This document shows positions 26,030-34,294 of a stretch of 64,000 nucleotides of DNA, in pieces (position 1 is the first letter of the stretch; every line of letters begins with the position of its first letter). The notes under the pieces were generated by a model. That model did no database searches. It was not told where the DNA came from and was given only the letters and a program-made list of their open reading frames with translations. The stretch comes from a bacterium (GTDB lineage: Bacteria; Acidobacteriota; Thermoanaerobaculia; Multivoradales; J023), in assembly GCA_024226315.1 (NCBI GenBank), contig JAAELT010000115.1, positions 62,001 through 126,000 of the forward strand. Direction: 5' to 3'. Position numbers and translations under genes: made by a program.

Positions 26030-28593
26030 GCCCGGCGACGCTGCTGCGCCAGATGCGGCGGGAGTCGCGCGGCGGCAGGGCGCGGCTGGTCTTCTTCGTC
26101 GCCTGCCTGGCCGCCGGCGTCGCCGCGGTGACCGCAGTGGCCGGGTTCTCGCGCAGCCTCGACCGGGGGATCCGCGCCGAGGCGCGGACGCTGCTCGCCG
26201 CCGACCTCGCGGTCCGTGGCCGGCATCCGGTGCCGGCGGCGGTGCTGGACGCGGTCGACCGCATCCCGGGCGCCGAACGCACCGGGGTGCGCGAGATGCT
26301 GACCATCGTCGCGGCCCCGGAGAAGGCGGCCGGCGACGAGCCGGGCCGCAGCCTGCTGGTCGAGCTCAAGAGCATCGATGGCGTCTACCCGTTCTACGGT
26401 GAGCTGGAGCTTGAGCCCGCGGGCTCGCTCGGCGCCCTGCTGGACGAGCACAGCACGGTGGTGGCACCCGAGGTGCTGAGCCGGCTGGGCATCGAGGCGG
26501 GCGGCGAGCTGCGAATCGGCGGCGAGAGCTTCCGCGTTGCGGGTGTGGTGGAGCGCGAGCCCGACCGCATCACCGGCGCGCTCTCCATGGGGCCGCGGAT
26601 CTTCGTCTCGGCGGAAGGCCTCGAGCGGGCCGGGCTCGAGCGCCTGGGCAGCCGGGTGGTGCACCGCGCCCTGGTACGGCTGCCGGCCGAGCGCGAGGGC
26701 GATCTGGACGAGATCGCCGGCGAGCTTCAGGCGTTGCTCGCCGGCGACGGCCGGCACCGGCTCGAGACCTTCAGCCAGGCCCAGCCGGCCTTGCGCAAGA
26801 GCCTGGGGCGCATGGGCAGCTACCTGGCACTGGCGGCGCTCCTGTCGCTCCTGATCGGCGGCCTCGGGGTCGCCCAGACGGTGCGTTCCTGGCTCGCCGG
26901 GCGCATGGACGCGATCGCCGTGCTCAAGTGCCTGGGCTACCGGCCGCGCGAGATCCTGTGGCTGTACCTGGGTCAGACCGCCGTGCTGGCGCTCCTCGGC
27001 AGCCTGGCCGGCGTGCTGGCGGGTGTCGCCTTGCAGGTCGTCGCCGGGCGCATCCTGGCCGGCGCCCTGCCGGTGGAGCACCTGCAGTTGTTCCAGCCCT
27101 GGGCCTGGTCCCGTGGCCTGGCGCTGGGGGTCGGCGTCGCCCTGCTGTCGAGCCTGCCGCCGCTGGCCTCGGCGCGGCGGGTGCCGCCGATCCGGGTCTT
27201 GCGGCGCGACTCCGAGCCGCTGCCGCCAAGCCGTCCGGCGTTGGCGTCTGCGGTGCTGGCGCTGCTCGCGGCGTTGGTCATCCTGGCCTCCTGGCAGGCG
27301 GGCTCTTGGCTCTCCGGTCTCCTGTTCACCGGCGGCCTGGTGGTCGCCGCACTGGTGCTCGCGGCCGCCGCCGCGGGCCTGGCGCGCCTGGCGAGCCGGC
27401 CGCGCGGCGCGACGCGACTGTGGCTGCGTCAAGGTCTGGCGGCGCTCGAACGGCCAGGGGCGTCGACCACCGGCGCCATCGTCGCCCTCGGGCTCGGCGT
27501 ATTGGTGCTGCTCGGCATGTTCCTGGTCGAGCGCGGCCTCAGCGCCGAGCTGGCGAAAGAGCTGCCACGCGACGCGCCGACCGCCTTTCTGATCGACATT
27601 CAGACGGACCAATGGCCGGGAGTCGAGGCGCTGCTCGCCGAGCAGGGCGCCACGCGCATCCAGTCGGTGCCCCTGGTGATGGCGCGCATCGCGGCGATCG
27701 ACGGCAGGACGGCCAGGGAGCTGCGCGACGAGATCGAGTCCGGCGAGGAGGAGCGCGAAGCCTGGGTTTTGCGGCGTGAGCTGCGGTTGACCTACCTCGA
27801 CGAGCTGCCGGAGGACAACCGGATCATCGACAGCGCTTCCGGAGCGGCGGCCGGGCCATGGATGGATCCAGGCCAGACCGAGATCTCGATCGAGGAGGAG
27901 TTCGCCGCCGAGCTCGGGGTGGGTGTCGGATCGGTACTGACCCTGGACGTCCAGGGCGTCGACCTCGATCTGACGGTCACCAGCCTGCGGCAGGTCGACT
28001 GGGGTACTTTCGGCATCAATTTCTACATGGTGGTCGAGCCCGAGGCGCTGCTGGACGCGCCGCAGAGCCGCCTGGCCGCTGCCCGGCTGCCCGCCGGCCA
28101 CGAGCAGCACCTGCAGGACACCCTCGCGGCCGCCCACCCCAACGTCACCATGATCCGTACCCGCGAGGTACTCACCAGGGTGGGCACCATGCTGCGGCAG
28201 CTGGCTCTCGGCGTACGGCTGCTGGGCGCCCTCACGGTGCTGGCGGGGGTGGCCATTCTGGCGGGTGCGGTCAGTGCCGGGTCGATCCGCCGTGGCACCG
28301 AGGTGGCGCTGCTCAAGACCCTGGGTATGACCCGGCGCCAGGTGATCGCCACCTTCGCCACCGAGTACGCGCTGGTCGGCCTGGTGGCGGGGGTGATCGG
28401 CACCGCCGGCGGCTCCATCCTGGCCTACTTCGTGCTCACCCGGGGCATGGAAGTGAGCTGGCGCACCGAGCCTTTTTGGCTGATCGGCTCGGTCGTCGTC
28501 TCAGTGCTGCTGGCGGTGGCTGCCGGGCTCGCGGCCAGTGCCGGCGCCTTGCGCAAACGTCCGGTGGAGGCGCTGCGGAGCGCCGTCGGCTGA
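26026..28593 (+). CDS. ybbP: FtsX-like ABC permease (YbbP type)
   Basis: The 855-residue protein has one membrane span near the N-terminus (LVFFVACLAAGVAAVTAVAG), a large periplasmic region, and a first FtsX core (YLALAALLSLLIGGLGVAQT and the following spans to about 470). A second periplasmic region and second FtsX core (LLGALTVLAGVAILAGAVSA to the end) follow, closing with KRPVEALRSAVG. The duplicated FtsX arrangement with a long first half is that of YbbP. With YbbA it probably forms a mechanotransmission or lipid/lipoprotein-handling complex, and TesA next door may act on the released lipid. That functional link is inferred from conserved gene order. Confidence 0.92.
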   Translation: MSPATLLRQMRRESRGGRARLVFFVACLAAGVAAVTAVAGFSRSLDRGIRAEARTLLAADLAVRGRHPVPAAVLDAVDRIPGAERTGVREMLTIVAAPEKAAGDEPGRSLLVELKSIDGVYPFYGELELEPAGSLGALLDEHSTVVAPEVLSRLGIEAGGELRIGGESFRVAGVVEREPDRITGALSMGPRIFVSAEGLERAGLERLGSRVVHRALVRLPAEREGDLDEIAGELQALLAGDGRHRLETFSQAQPALRKSLGRMGSYLALAALLSLLIGGLGVAQTVRSWLAGRMDAIAVLKCLGYRPREILWLYLGQTAVLALLGSLAGVLAGVALQVVAGRILAGALPVEHLQLFQPWAWSRGLALGVGVALLSSLPPLASARRVPPIRVLRRDSEPLPPSRPALASAVLALLAALVILASWQAGSWLSGLLFTGGLVVAALVLAAAAAGLARLASRPRGATRLWLRQGLAALERPGASTTGAIVALGLGVLVLLGMFLVERGLSAELAKELPRDAPTAFLIDIQTDQWPGVEALLAEQGATRIQSVPLVMARIAAIDGRTARELRDEIESGEEEREAWVLRRELRLTYLDELPEDNRIIDSASGAAAGPWMDPGQTEISIEEEFAAELGVGVGSVLTLDVQGVDLDLTVTSLRQVDWGTFGINFYMVVEPEALLDAPQSRLAAARLPAGHEQHLQDTLAAAHPNVTMIRTREVLTRVGTMLRQLALGVRLLGALTVLAGVAILAGAVSAGSIRRGTEVALLKTLGMTRRQVIATFATEYALVGLVAGVIGTAGGSILAYFVLTRGMEVSWRTEPFWLIGSVVVSVLLAVAAGLAASAGALRKRPVEALRSAVG

Positions 28594-28628
28594 GGAAGGG
28601 AAACACGCACAAGGGGGAAGTCAGATGA

Positions 28629-29567
28629 CTATCCCTCCAGCAGCGCGCTGGCGGTGACGAACTCGAAGCCCTGTGCCCGGGCCGCCGGAATCTCCGCCGC
28701 CAGCAGCTCGAGGGTCTCCGGGTACGGATGGGCGATGGCGGTCGCCCCGCCGCGCTCCCGGGCCGCGGCAAGGAGCGCCGCGAACTGATCGCGGATGAAA
28801 GCCCGATCGCGATGGGTGTCGAGGAAAACCTGGCGCTCACCCGCCGGTAGTCCGAGGTGGCGGGCCAGCGAGTAGCCGAGGGTGTCGGCGCTGGTCCGCG
28901 AGTCCAGGAAGTAGAGCTTCTGCTCGGCCAGCACCGAGAGCACGGTGGTGGCCGCATCCCGCCGCGCCAGCAGGCCCGAGCCCATGTGGTTGTTGACGCC
29001 CGCGGCTCCCGGCACCGCCGCCAGCGCCCGGCGGGTGGCCTCGGCGAGCTGCTCGTCGCTCATCGAGAGCAACAGGGCACCTGGGCCGGGGTTGGCGCCG
29101 CCCTTGGCTTCCATCGGCAGGTGGCACAGGATCTCGGCCCGGCGGCGCCGCAGCTCCGCGACCACCTGCGGAGTATGCGACTCGAACGGCAGCACGGAGT
29201 AGGTCAAGGGAACCGCCAGGTCCGCCAGGATGTCCAGGTCGCTCAGGCTGCGGCCGAGGTCGTCGATGACGATCGAGATCCGTGGACGACGGTTACCGCC
29301 CGGCGGCGGCTGACGGGCGATCTCGAGCTCCGGCGGCGTGGGCGAAGGCGGCGTCGACAGCGGCCCTGCGGCGGGTGGCTCCGCGGCGCCTGGCGCCGGA
29401 TCCACGCTCGGCGCCGGCGCCGGACCGAAGTCGGGGCGCGGCGGTGGTTTCGCCAGCTCGACGCCGAGATAGATACCGGCCGCGAACATGATCGCCGCGC
29501 CGGTGAGCAGGAGCGTCTTCAGCCAGCCGTTGCCGGCAGCTCGCCGGCGGCGGGTCGTCCGAGTCAT
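28629..29567 (-). CDS. Divergent polysaccharide deacetylase (YibQ/DUF610)
   Basis: The 312-residue product starts at ATG 29567 with a basic N-terminus, one membrane span (TLLLTGAAIMFAAGIYLGVE) and a long Pro-rich linker. The divergent polysaccharide deacetylase domain follows, marked by RISIVIDDLGRSLSD, PLTYSVLPFESHT, CHLPMEAKG, GVNNHMGSGLL, LYFLDSRTSADT and the C-terminal ATAIAHPYPETLELL. The fold is that of NodB-type deacetylases with altered metal ligands, and activity is not established for the family. It is the last gene of an envC-ctp-yibQ run, the same order as in many Proteobacteria, pointing to cell-wall remodelling at division. Confidence 0.9.
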   Translation of the reverse strand: MTRTTRRRRAAGNGWLKTLLLTGAAIMFAAGIYLGVELAKPPPRPDFGPAPAPSVDPAPGAAEPPAAGPLSTPPSPTPPELEIARQPPPGGNRRPRISIVIDDLGRSLSDLDILADLAVPLTYSVLPFESHTPQVVAELRRRRAEILCHLPMEAKGGANPGPGALLLSMSDEQLAEATRRALAAVPGAAGVNNHMGSGLLARRDAATTVLSVLAEQKLYFLDSRTSADTLGYSLARHLGLPAGERQVFLDTHRDRAFIRDQFAALLAAARERGGATAIAHPYPETLELLAAEIPAARAQGFEFVTASALLEG

Positions 29568-29593
29568 CGCGGTGGCAGCCTGGTTCCGGGTGG

Positions 29594-30802
29594 CTAGGCG
29601 GCTGCCTTCTCTTCGACTTCCTCTTCGCCGAACAGAAGCTTCAGGCCGCGTTCGAGCACCTCGTCGGCGTCCGGGGCGGTGTCCTCTGTGTCGTCGAGGT
29701 TCGGCCGGACTCCCAGGTCGGGCTCGAGACCGTCGGTGATCGGCTCGCGGTCCGGTCCGGTGTAGAAGGCGTCGGTCACTTGCAGACGGCCGCCGTTGGA
29801 GAGCTCGATCAACCGTTGGCGCCCGGAGTGGCCGAAGCTCGGCTCGCCCACCAGGGACGCGCCCGTGCTCTGTTTGAGTACCGCGGCGAGCACCTCGGCG
29901 GCGCCCTGGGTGCCGCGGTTCACCAGCACGGCGACCTTGCCCTGCCACAGCGGCGAGTCGCCGCCGTCGAAGGTCTCGAGCGTCTCCTCGCGGGCTTTGA
30001 GGGCGCCCAGCTCACCGGCGGCGAAGAAGGCCGCGATCCGGTAGGCGGCCTGTGGATCGCCGCCCGCGACCCCTCTCAGGTCGACCACCAGCTTGTCGGT
30101 CTCGGTGAGGTCGGCCAGTGCCTCGTCGCTTGTCCCCAGGGTGCGCAGGCTGGCCTCGACGCTGGCCGCGATCTGGGCGTGAAAGGCGGGCAGGCGGAGC
30201 ACGCCGACGCCCCGCTCGACCCGCAGCTCCACCGCCGGCGGCTCGTACTCGGCGAGCTCGAACTTGATCATCTCCTTCTGGCCCCGGGGCTCGATGCGCT
30301 CGACCTCGATCTCGGTGCCGAGGGAGCCGGCGAGGATCGACTGGATCTCGTAGAGCGGCATCTGGCGGGTGCGCTTGCCCTGCAGGATCGACAGGATGTG
30401 CCCGGTCTCGATCCCGGCCAGAGCCGCCGGGCTACCTTCCTCGACCGCCACGGCGTAGGCGACGCCGCGCTCCTTGAGCACCAGGATGCCGCTGCGCTGC
30501 CGGCCGACTTCGAGCGTCGCCTGGTACTTCTCCGCCTGCTCGGCGGGCACATAGAGCGAGAATGGATCGAGTGCGTCGGCGGCGCCCTCGAAAGCGCCGG
30601 CCATCAATGCCTCGGGATCGAGCTCGTCGACGTAGGCCTTGTTGACCAGGTTGAAGACGTCGGTGAACACCGAGATGTACTTGTAGAGCGAATCTGCGCC
30701 GTCGTCATGCTGGCGGTTGTTGGCCGCCAGCATGGTCGCGCTGGCGACCAGGAGCACGGTGGTGAGGGACAAGCAGATGAAGACGAGTCGGCCTCGGGTC
30801 AT
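29594..30802 (-). CDS. S41-family Ctp-like protein, predicted catalytically dead
   Basis: The 402-residue product starts at ATG 30802 and carries an N-terminal signal anchor (RLVFICLSLTTVLLVASATM). A PDZ domain (SGILVLKERGVAYAVAVEEG ... GHILSILQGKRTRQMP) and an S41 peptidase core follow. At the active-site segment it reads VLVNRGTQGAAEVLAAVLKQ followed by STGASLVGEPSFGHSG. Aligned without gaps to E. coli Tsp, the nucleophile Ser430 is Gly, Asp441 is Gln and Lys455 is His, so proteolysis is not expected. The fold and PDZ region remain intact. It lies between the envC- and yibQ-like genes and may act as a scaffold or adaptor there. The Tsp alignment was done from memory. Confidence 0.85.
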   Translation of the reverse strand: MTRGRLVFICLSLTTVLLVASATMLAANNRQHDDGADSLYKYISVFTDVFNLVNKAYVDELDPEALMAGAFEGAADALDPFSLYVPAEQAEKYQATLEVGRQRSGILVLKERGVAYAVAVEEGSPAALAGIETGHILSILQGKRTRQMPLYEIQSILAGSLGTEIEVERIEPRGQKEMIKFELAEYEPPAVELRVERGVGVLRLPAFHAQIAASVEASLRTLGTSDEALADLTETDKLVVDLRGVAGGDPQAAYRIAAFFAAGELGALKAREETLETFDGGDSPLWQGKVAVLVNRGTQGAAEVLAAVLKQSTGASLVGEPSFGHSGRQRLIELSNGGRLQVTDAFYTGPDREPITDGLEPDLGVRPNLDDTEDTAPDADEVLERGLKLLFGEEEVEEKAAA

Positions 30803-31006
30803 GGTGGAGGACCTGCTGGTAGTGAAAGCATCGGGTGGGGCGGTTCGGCGAGAGAGGCCCATGGCGGGGCCTCGGCCGGAGAATAGCACATCCGTATCGT
30901 CGAGCCGCCGGCCTCAGGTTCCCGCATCGGCGACGAGCGTACGCGCAACGTCGACGTGCGCCTGGCGTCGCGGATCAAGAAGATGGGAATCGAGAAGCCG
31001 GCCTGA

Positions 31007-32131
31007 TCATCGCAGCCAGCCGACCGGGTCCTCGGGCTGGTTCTCGACCCGGATCTCGAAGTAGAGCACCCCGGTGGCGGTGCCGAGGACGGTGCCCAGC
31101 GGTACGCTTTGCCCTTTCTCGGCCCGCAGCTCGGAGAGCCCGGCGTAGAGGGTGAAGACCCGGCCCGAGTGGTGCAGCACCACCATCGGGCCGTAGCCTT
31201 CGAACTCCGAGGCGTACAGCACCTCGCCGGGATAGATCGAACGGATCTCGGCGCCGGCCGGCGCGGTGACGTCGATGCCGTTGTGAGGCACCTCGGTGCG
31301 GTAGCGCGGGTCGAGTCGGGGGCCGAAGGTGGCGGTCACCTCGCCGCGGATCGGCCAGTCGAGGGCGCCGCGGAAAGCCTGGATCGGAGTGCCCTCCAGC
31401 GGCTTGGCGCCGCTTTCGAGCAGCGAGTCGATCAGACGGGCGAGCTTGCGCTCCTTGTCCTGCAGCGCCTGGGTGCGGGCCAGCAGCTCGCGCCGCTCGC
31501 GGGTCACGCGGTTCAGCATGCGCTGCTGGCGCCTGCGGTTCGCCACGAGCTGGTCGCGACGCTCCTGCTCCTGGCCGCGCCACACCGCCATCTCCTGCCG
31601 TTCGGTGGCCAGCGTTTCGCGCTGTTCCTCGAGCCGGTCGCGGGTCACGGTGTAGCGCTCCAGGGTGAACTGGTCGCGGCGTACCAGGAACCGCAGCTGG
31701 CGGATCGCCGGCAGCAGATCCTGGTTCGGCTCGAGCGACAGGAACAGGCGCAGGTAGCCCTGACGGCCGAGCCGGTAGAGGCCGGCGAGGCGGCGTTCCA
31801 GGTCCTGGCGGATCTTGACCAGGGCGGCTTCGAGGCGGCCGATCTCGGCCTCGGCCGCCGCCGTGCGCGCCTCCGCCAGCTCGAACGCCGCGGTCGCCTC
31901 GGTGAGCTGGACCTCCTGCAGCTTGATCTCGAGCCGCAGGCTGTCGAGCCGGTCCTCGAGGCTCGTCTCGCGACTGCGCATCTCGGTCAGCCGGGATTCG
32001 AGGCGCCCTATCTGCTCGCGAATCTCCGCCAGCTCGGTCTCGCGGGGATCGGTGTCGCCGGCCGCCATGGCGGCCGAAAGAGCCGCCGTGGCGACGGCGA
32101 GGAGCAACAGGATTCTCGACGCGATGACCAT
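31007..32131 (-). CDS. envC: EnvC-like murein hydrolase activator (degenerate M23 domain)
   Basis: The 374-residue product starts at ATG 32131 with a signal peptide. Residues 25-230 are a long coiled coil (IREQIGRLESRLTEMRSRET through RRRQQRMLNRVTRERRELLA), followed by an M23/LytM domain. The zinc-site motif HNGIDV is present, but the later His residues are lost: YAGLSEL replaces YxHLS, and VLYFEIR replaces HxHFEIR. That pattern matches E. coli EnvC, an inactive LytM protein that activates septal amidases. It heads the envC-ctp-yibQ cluster. A 204-base gap separates it from the ctp-like start. Confidence 0.93.
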   Translation of the reverse strand: MVIASRILLLLAVATAALSAAMAAGDTDPRETELAEIREQIGRLESRLTEMRSRETSLEDRLDSLRLEIKLQEVQLTEATAAFELAEARTAAAEAEIGRLEAALVKIRQDLERRLAGLYRLGRQGYLRLFLSLEPNQDLLPAIRQLRFLVRRDQFTLERYTVTRDRLEEQRETLATERQEMAVWRGQEQERRDQLVANRRRQQRMLNRVTRERRELLARTQALQDKERKLARLIDSLLESGAKPLEGTPIQAFRGALDWPIRGEVTATFGPRLDPRYRTEVPHNGIDVTAPAGAEIRSIYPGEVLYASEFEGYGPMVVLHHSGRVFTLYAGLSELRAEKGQSVPLGTVLGTATGVLYFEIRVENQPEDPVGWLR

Positions 32132-32240
32132 CCCGGGCGGCAAGTCTACTCCAGGAGCCCGCCGAGTTGTTCGAGAGCCGCGACGGCTCGCCCGCGGGAT
32201 TCCTGCCCGACACCTGTTCTACGGCCGCAGGCTCCAGGCG

Positions 32241-32837
32241 TCACGCCGGCATCGGTGGCTCGAAAGGCCGTGACAGGTTCGGATCTCCGGGCACTACCCA
32301 GCGCCAGGGGTGCTCGGCGCCGGTCGAGAGCCCGACCCGCACGGTTTGTCCGGGCTCGGTTGGCGGCGGCATACCGTCTTCAGGCAACAGGATCCCGCGG
32401 TCGCCGGTGACCACGTCGCTGCCGTCGTCGACGCCGGTGATTCCCAGGGCCTGGCAGAGCTTCGCCGGCCCCGAGCACAGATCGCGGACCCGGCGTGCCG
32501 CGGGCCTCGCGCGGCGCATCTCTTCGATGCCGTCCGTGGGAGCCAGGGCGCGGATCAGCACAGCGGAGCAGATCCCCTCCTCGCCGCAGACCACGTTGGC
32601 GCACCAGTGCATGCCGTAGATGAAGTAGACGTAGAGGAACCCCGGCGGTCCGAACATGGTGACGGTGCGGCCGGTCATGCCGCGGTAGCCGTGACTGCCC
32701 GGATCTTCCGAGCCCGCGTACGCTTCCACCTCCACGATCCGCCCGCCGCGGCCGTCGCGGGTCAGCAGCTTGTTCAGCAGCTCCGGCGCGACCAGCCGGC
32801 TGTCGCGGCGAAAGAAGTCCCGGTCGAGTGGTGCCAT
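32241..32837 (-). CDS. mpg: DNA-3-methyladenine glycosylase (AAG/Mpg type)
   Basis: The 198-residue protein matches the alkyladenine DNA glycosylase family throughout: DFFRRDSRLVAPELLNKLL at the N-terminus, the catalytic Glu in RIVEVEAYAG, SHGYRGMTGR, MFGPPGFLYVYFIYGMHWC, AVLIRALAP and the GPAKLCQALGI DNA-binding loop. It excises alkylated and deaminated purines in base-excision repair. The start is ATG 32837 (MAPLDRDFF). It is divergent from the cyclodipeptide-synthase-like gene, with 53 bases between starts. Confidence 0.95.
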   Translation of the reverse strand: MAPLDRDFFRRDSRLVAPELLNKLLTRDGRGGRIVEVEAYAGSEDPGSHGYRGMTGRTVTMFGPPGFLYVYFIYGMHWCANVVCGEEGICSAVLIRALAPTDGIEEMRRARPAARRVRDLCSGPAKLCQALGITGVDDGSDVVTGDRGILLPEDGMPPPTEPGQTVRVGLSTGAEHPWRWVVPGDPNLSRPFEPPMPA

Positions 32838-32890
32838 GTCGGGCGAGCATTCTGGCACTTTTCTTGTCCCGACCGGCAAGTCGGGGTACG

Positions 32891-33814
32891 ATGAACGATA
32901 TGCAGTTGGACGAAGTCCTGGCGGAGATCAAGCAGGGAGACGTCTCCCTCGACGAGCTGTCTGACTTTTATCGCAGATTGAAGAAGATCGTTCTAAATCG
33001 CCGGAAGGCCCTCGCCGTCAAGGCCCCGATTCCAGAGGTGCTGTTGCGGCGAACCGCCTTCAAGGTGAAGCTGAGCAAGGTGGCTCCGCCCGAGGCGCGG
33101 GAGCGCCTGCACCGCGACCACGAGCGCTGTGTCCTCGCCGTCAGCCTGGAGACCGACAAGTTCGAGGGCGAGAAGCTGGAGTCCCTGCTGGGCTGGATCG
33201 ACAGCCGTTTCGAGCGCTGTCTGGTGGTGGTCGCCGACAGTCTCTACCGGCTGACGCTGCAGATGACCGACGACGTGCCGGCCGACGAAGCGGTCTCCGG
33301 CGCTCGGGAGAAGGCGCAGGCCTGGGTCGAAGACAGTCAACCGTTGTTCGACCGTTTCGACGACAGCCGCTTCCGGGTGAGCTTCATCTCGGAGCTCGAG
33401 GACCACCCGCGCAGGATTCCCGTGGAGAAGGCAGTGCGCCGGCTCTATGATCGCGACCGAGCGTTTCGCCAGTCGGTTAACCTGTTCGCGCGAACCTACA
33501 CCTCACGCATGTTGGCGGGTAGGGACATCGACCCGGAGGCCCTCGAGGCCAAGATGCGGATCGGCAGAGAGTACTTGATCCAGGAGATGGGCTACTTCGG
33601 GGCCTTGGCCGGCGAGAAGTGGGGCGTCATCTGCTATCCGGGCAACGTCAACACCTTCGTGGACGTCGCCAACGGCAGGTTCGACGGCGTGCCCTCGGTG
33701 TTCAAGAATCTCGTCTACTGCGCCCTGTCGATCAAGAAGCGGGGCATCCGGTTCCAGGACGAGCCCGAGGACGACGAGGTCTTCCGGCCGGCCCAGGGCA
33801 GGAGGCGGGCATGA
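32891..33814 (+). CDS. tRNA-dependent cyclodipeptide synthase family protein
   Basis: The 307-residue protein aligns along its core with AlbC-type cyclodipeptide synthases. RCVLAVSLETDKFEGEKLES matches the AlbC segment holding the catalytic Ser (here Ser85). LLGWIDSRFERCLVVVADSL matches the next helix and strand, FRVSFISELEDHP the conserved SEL segment, and REYLIQEMGYFG holds the Tyr and Glu four residues apart (Tyr228, Glu232). GVICYPGNVNTF matches the C-terminal strand. CDPSs use two aminoacyl-tRNAs to make a cyclic dipeptide. An extra ~48 residues precede the core. It overlaps the next gene by ATGA and has no tailoring enzyme nearby. Product specificity cannot be read here. Confidence 0.78.
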   Translation: MNDMQLDEVLAEIKQGDVSLDELSDFYRRLKKIVLNRRKALAVKAPIPEVLLRRTAFKVKLSKVAPPEARERLHRDHERCVLAVSLETDKFEGEKLESLLGWIDSRFERCLVVVADSLYRLTLQMTDDVPADEAVSGAREKAQAWVEDSQPLFDRFDDSRFRVSFISELEDHPRRIPVEKAVRRLYDRDRAFRQSVNLFARTYTSRMLAGRDIDPEALEAKMRIGREYLIQEMGYFGALAGEKWGVICYPGNVNTFVDVANGRFDGVPSVFKNLVYCALSIKKRGIRFQDEPEDDEVFRPAQGRRRA

Positions 33815-34290
33815 CCGACGTCGATCCAGGCCTGGCCGCCGGCGCGGGAAGCAGCGACGGGTTCGGTCTGCTCGAAGACTTTTCCGAAGACGACTGGGGC
33901 TTGTTCTTCACCTTTCTCGAGAGACATGACTTTGACGCCGGCGAGATGCTGCTGCGTCAAGGCGACCGCCGCCAGGCGATGTTCATCCTGACCAGGGGCA
34001 CGCTCGAGGTGCGGGTCGAGACCGGCGATCGCTCCCACACCGTCGACGTCGTCGAGGAGGGCACGGTCTTCGGTGAGCAGTCGTTCGCCGACGGTGGCCC
34101 GCGTACGGCCACGATCGTGGCTGTCAGCGACGGCGAGTACTACCGGCTCGGCCAGGCCGATTTCGCGCGTCTGAGCGAGGAGCTCCCCGAGATCGCGCTG
34201 GCCTTCATGCGTGACGTGGCGCGCGTGCTCTCCCTTCGCTGCCGCCGGCTACAGCAGGTGCGCGCGCGTCTGTTGGGGGCCGGGGGCTGA
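33811..34290 (+). CDS. Cyclic-nucleotide-binding-domain protein
   Basis: The 159-residue product is a single CNB domain (LERHDFDAGEMLLRQGDRRQ, MFILTRGTLEVRVETGDRSH) with a phosphate-binding cassette of the form FGEQSFADGGPRTAT, where Gly-Glu and Arg are kept, so cNMP binding is plausible. There is no Crp-type helix-turn-helix; the C-terminal helix (LAFMRDVARVLSLRCRRLQQ) is basic and may dimerise. Its ATG overlaps the stop of the cyclodipeptide-synthase-like gene, implying coupled production. It converges with the GGDEF gene 4 bases away. Inference: it regulates, or is regulated with, the CDPS in response to a nucleotide second messenger. Confidence 0.88.
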   Translation: MTDVDPGLAAGAGSSDGFGLLEDFSEDDWGLFFTFLERHDFDAGEMLLRQGDRRQAMFILTRGTLEVRVETGDRSHTVDVVEEGTVFGEQSFADGGPRTATIVAVSDGEYYRLGQADFARLSEELPEIALAFMRDVARVLSLRCRRLQQVRARLLGAGG

Positions 34291-34294
34291 GGGC

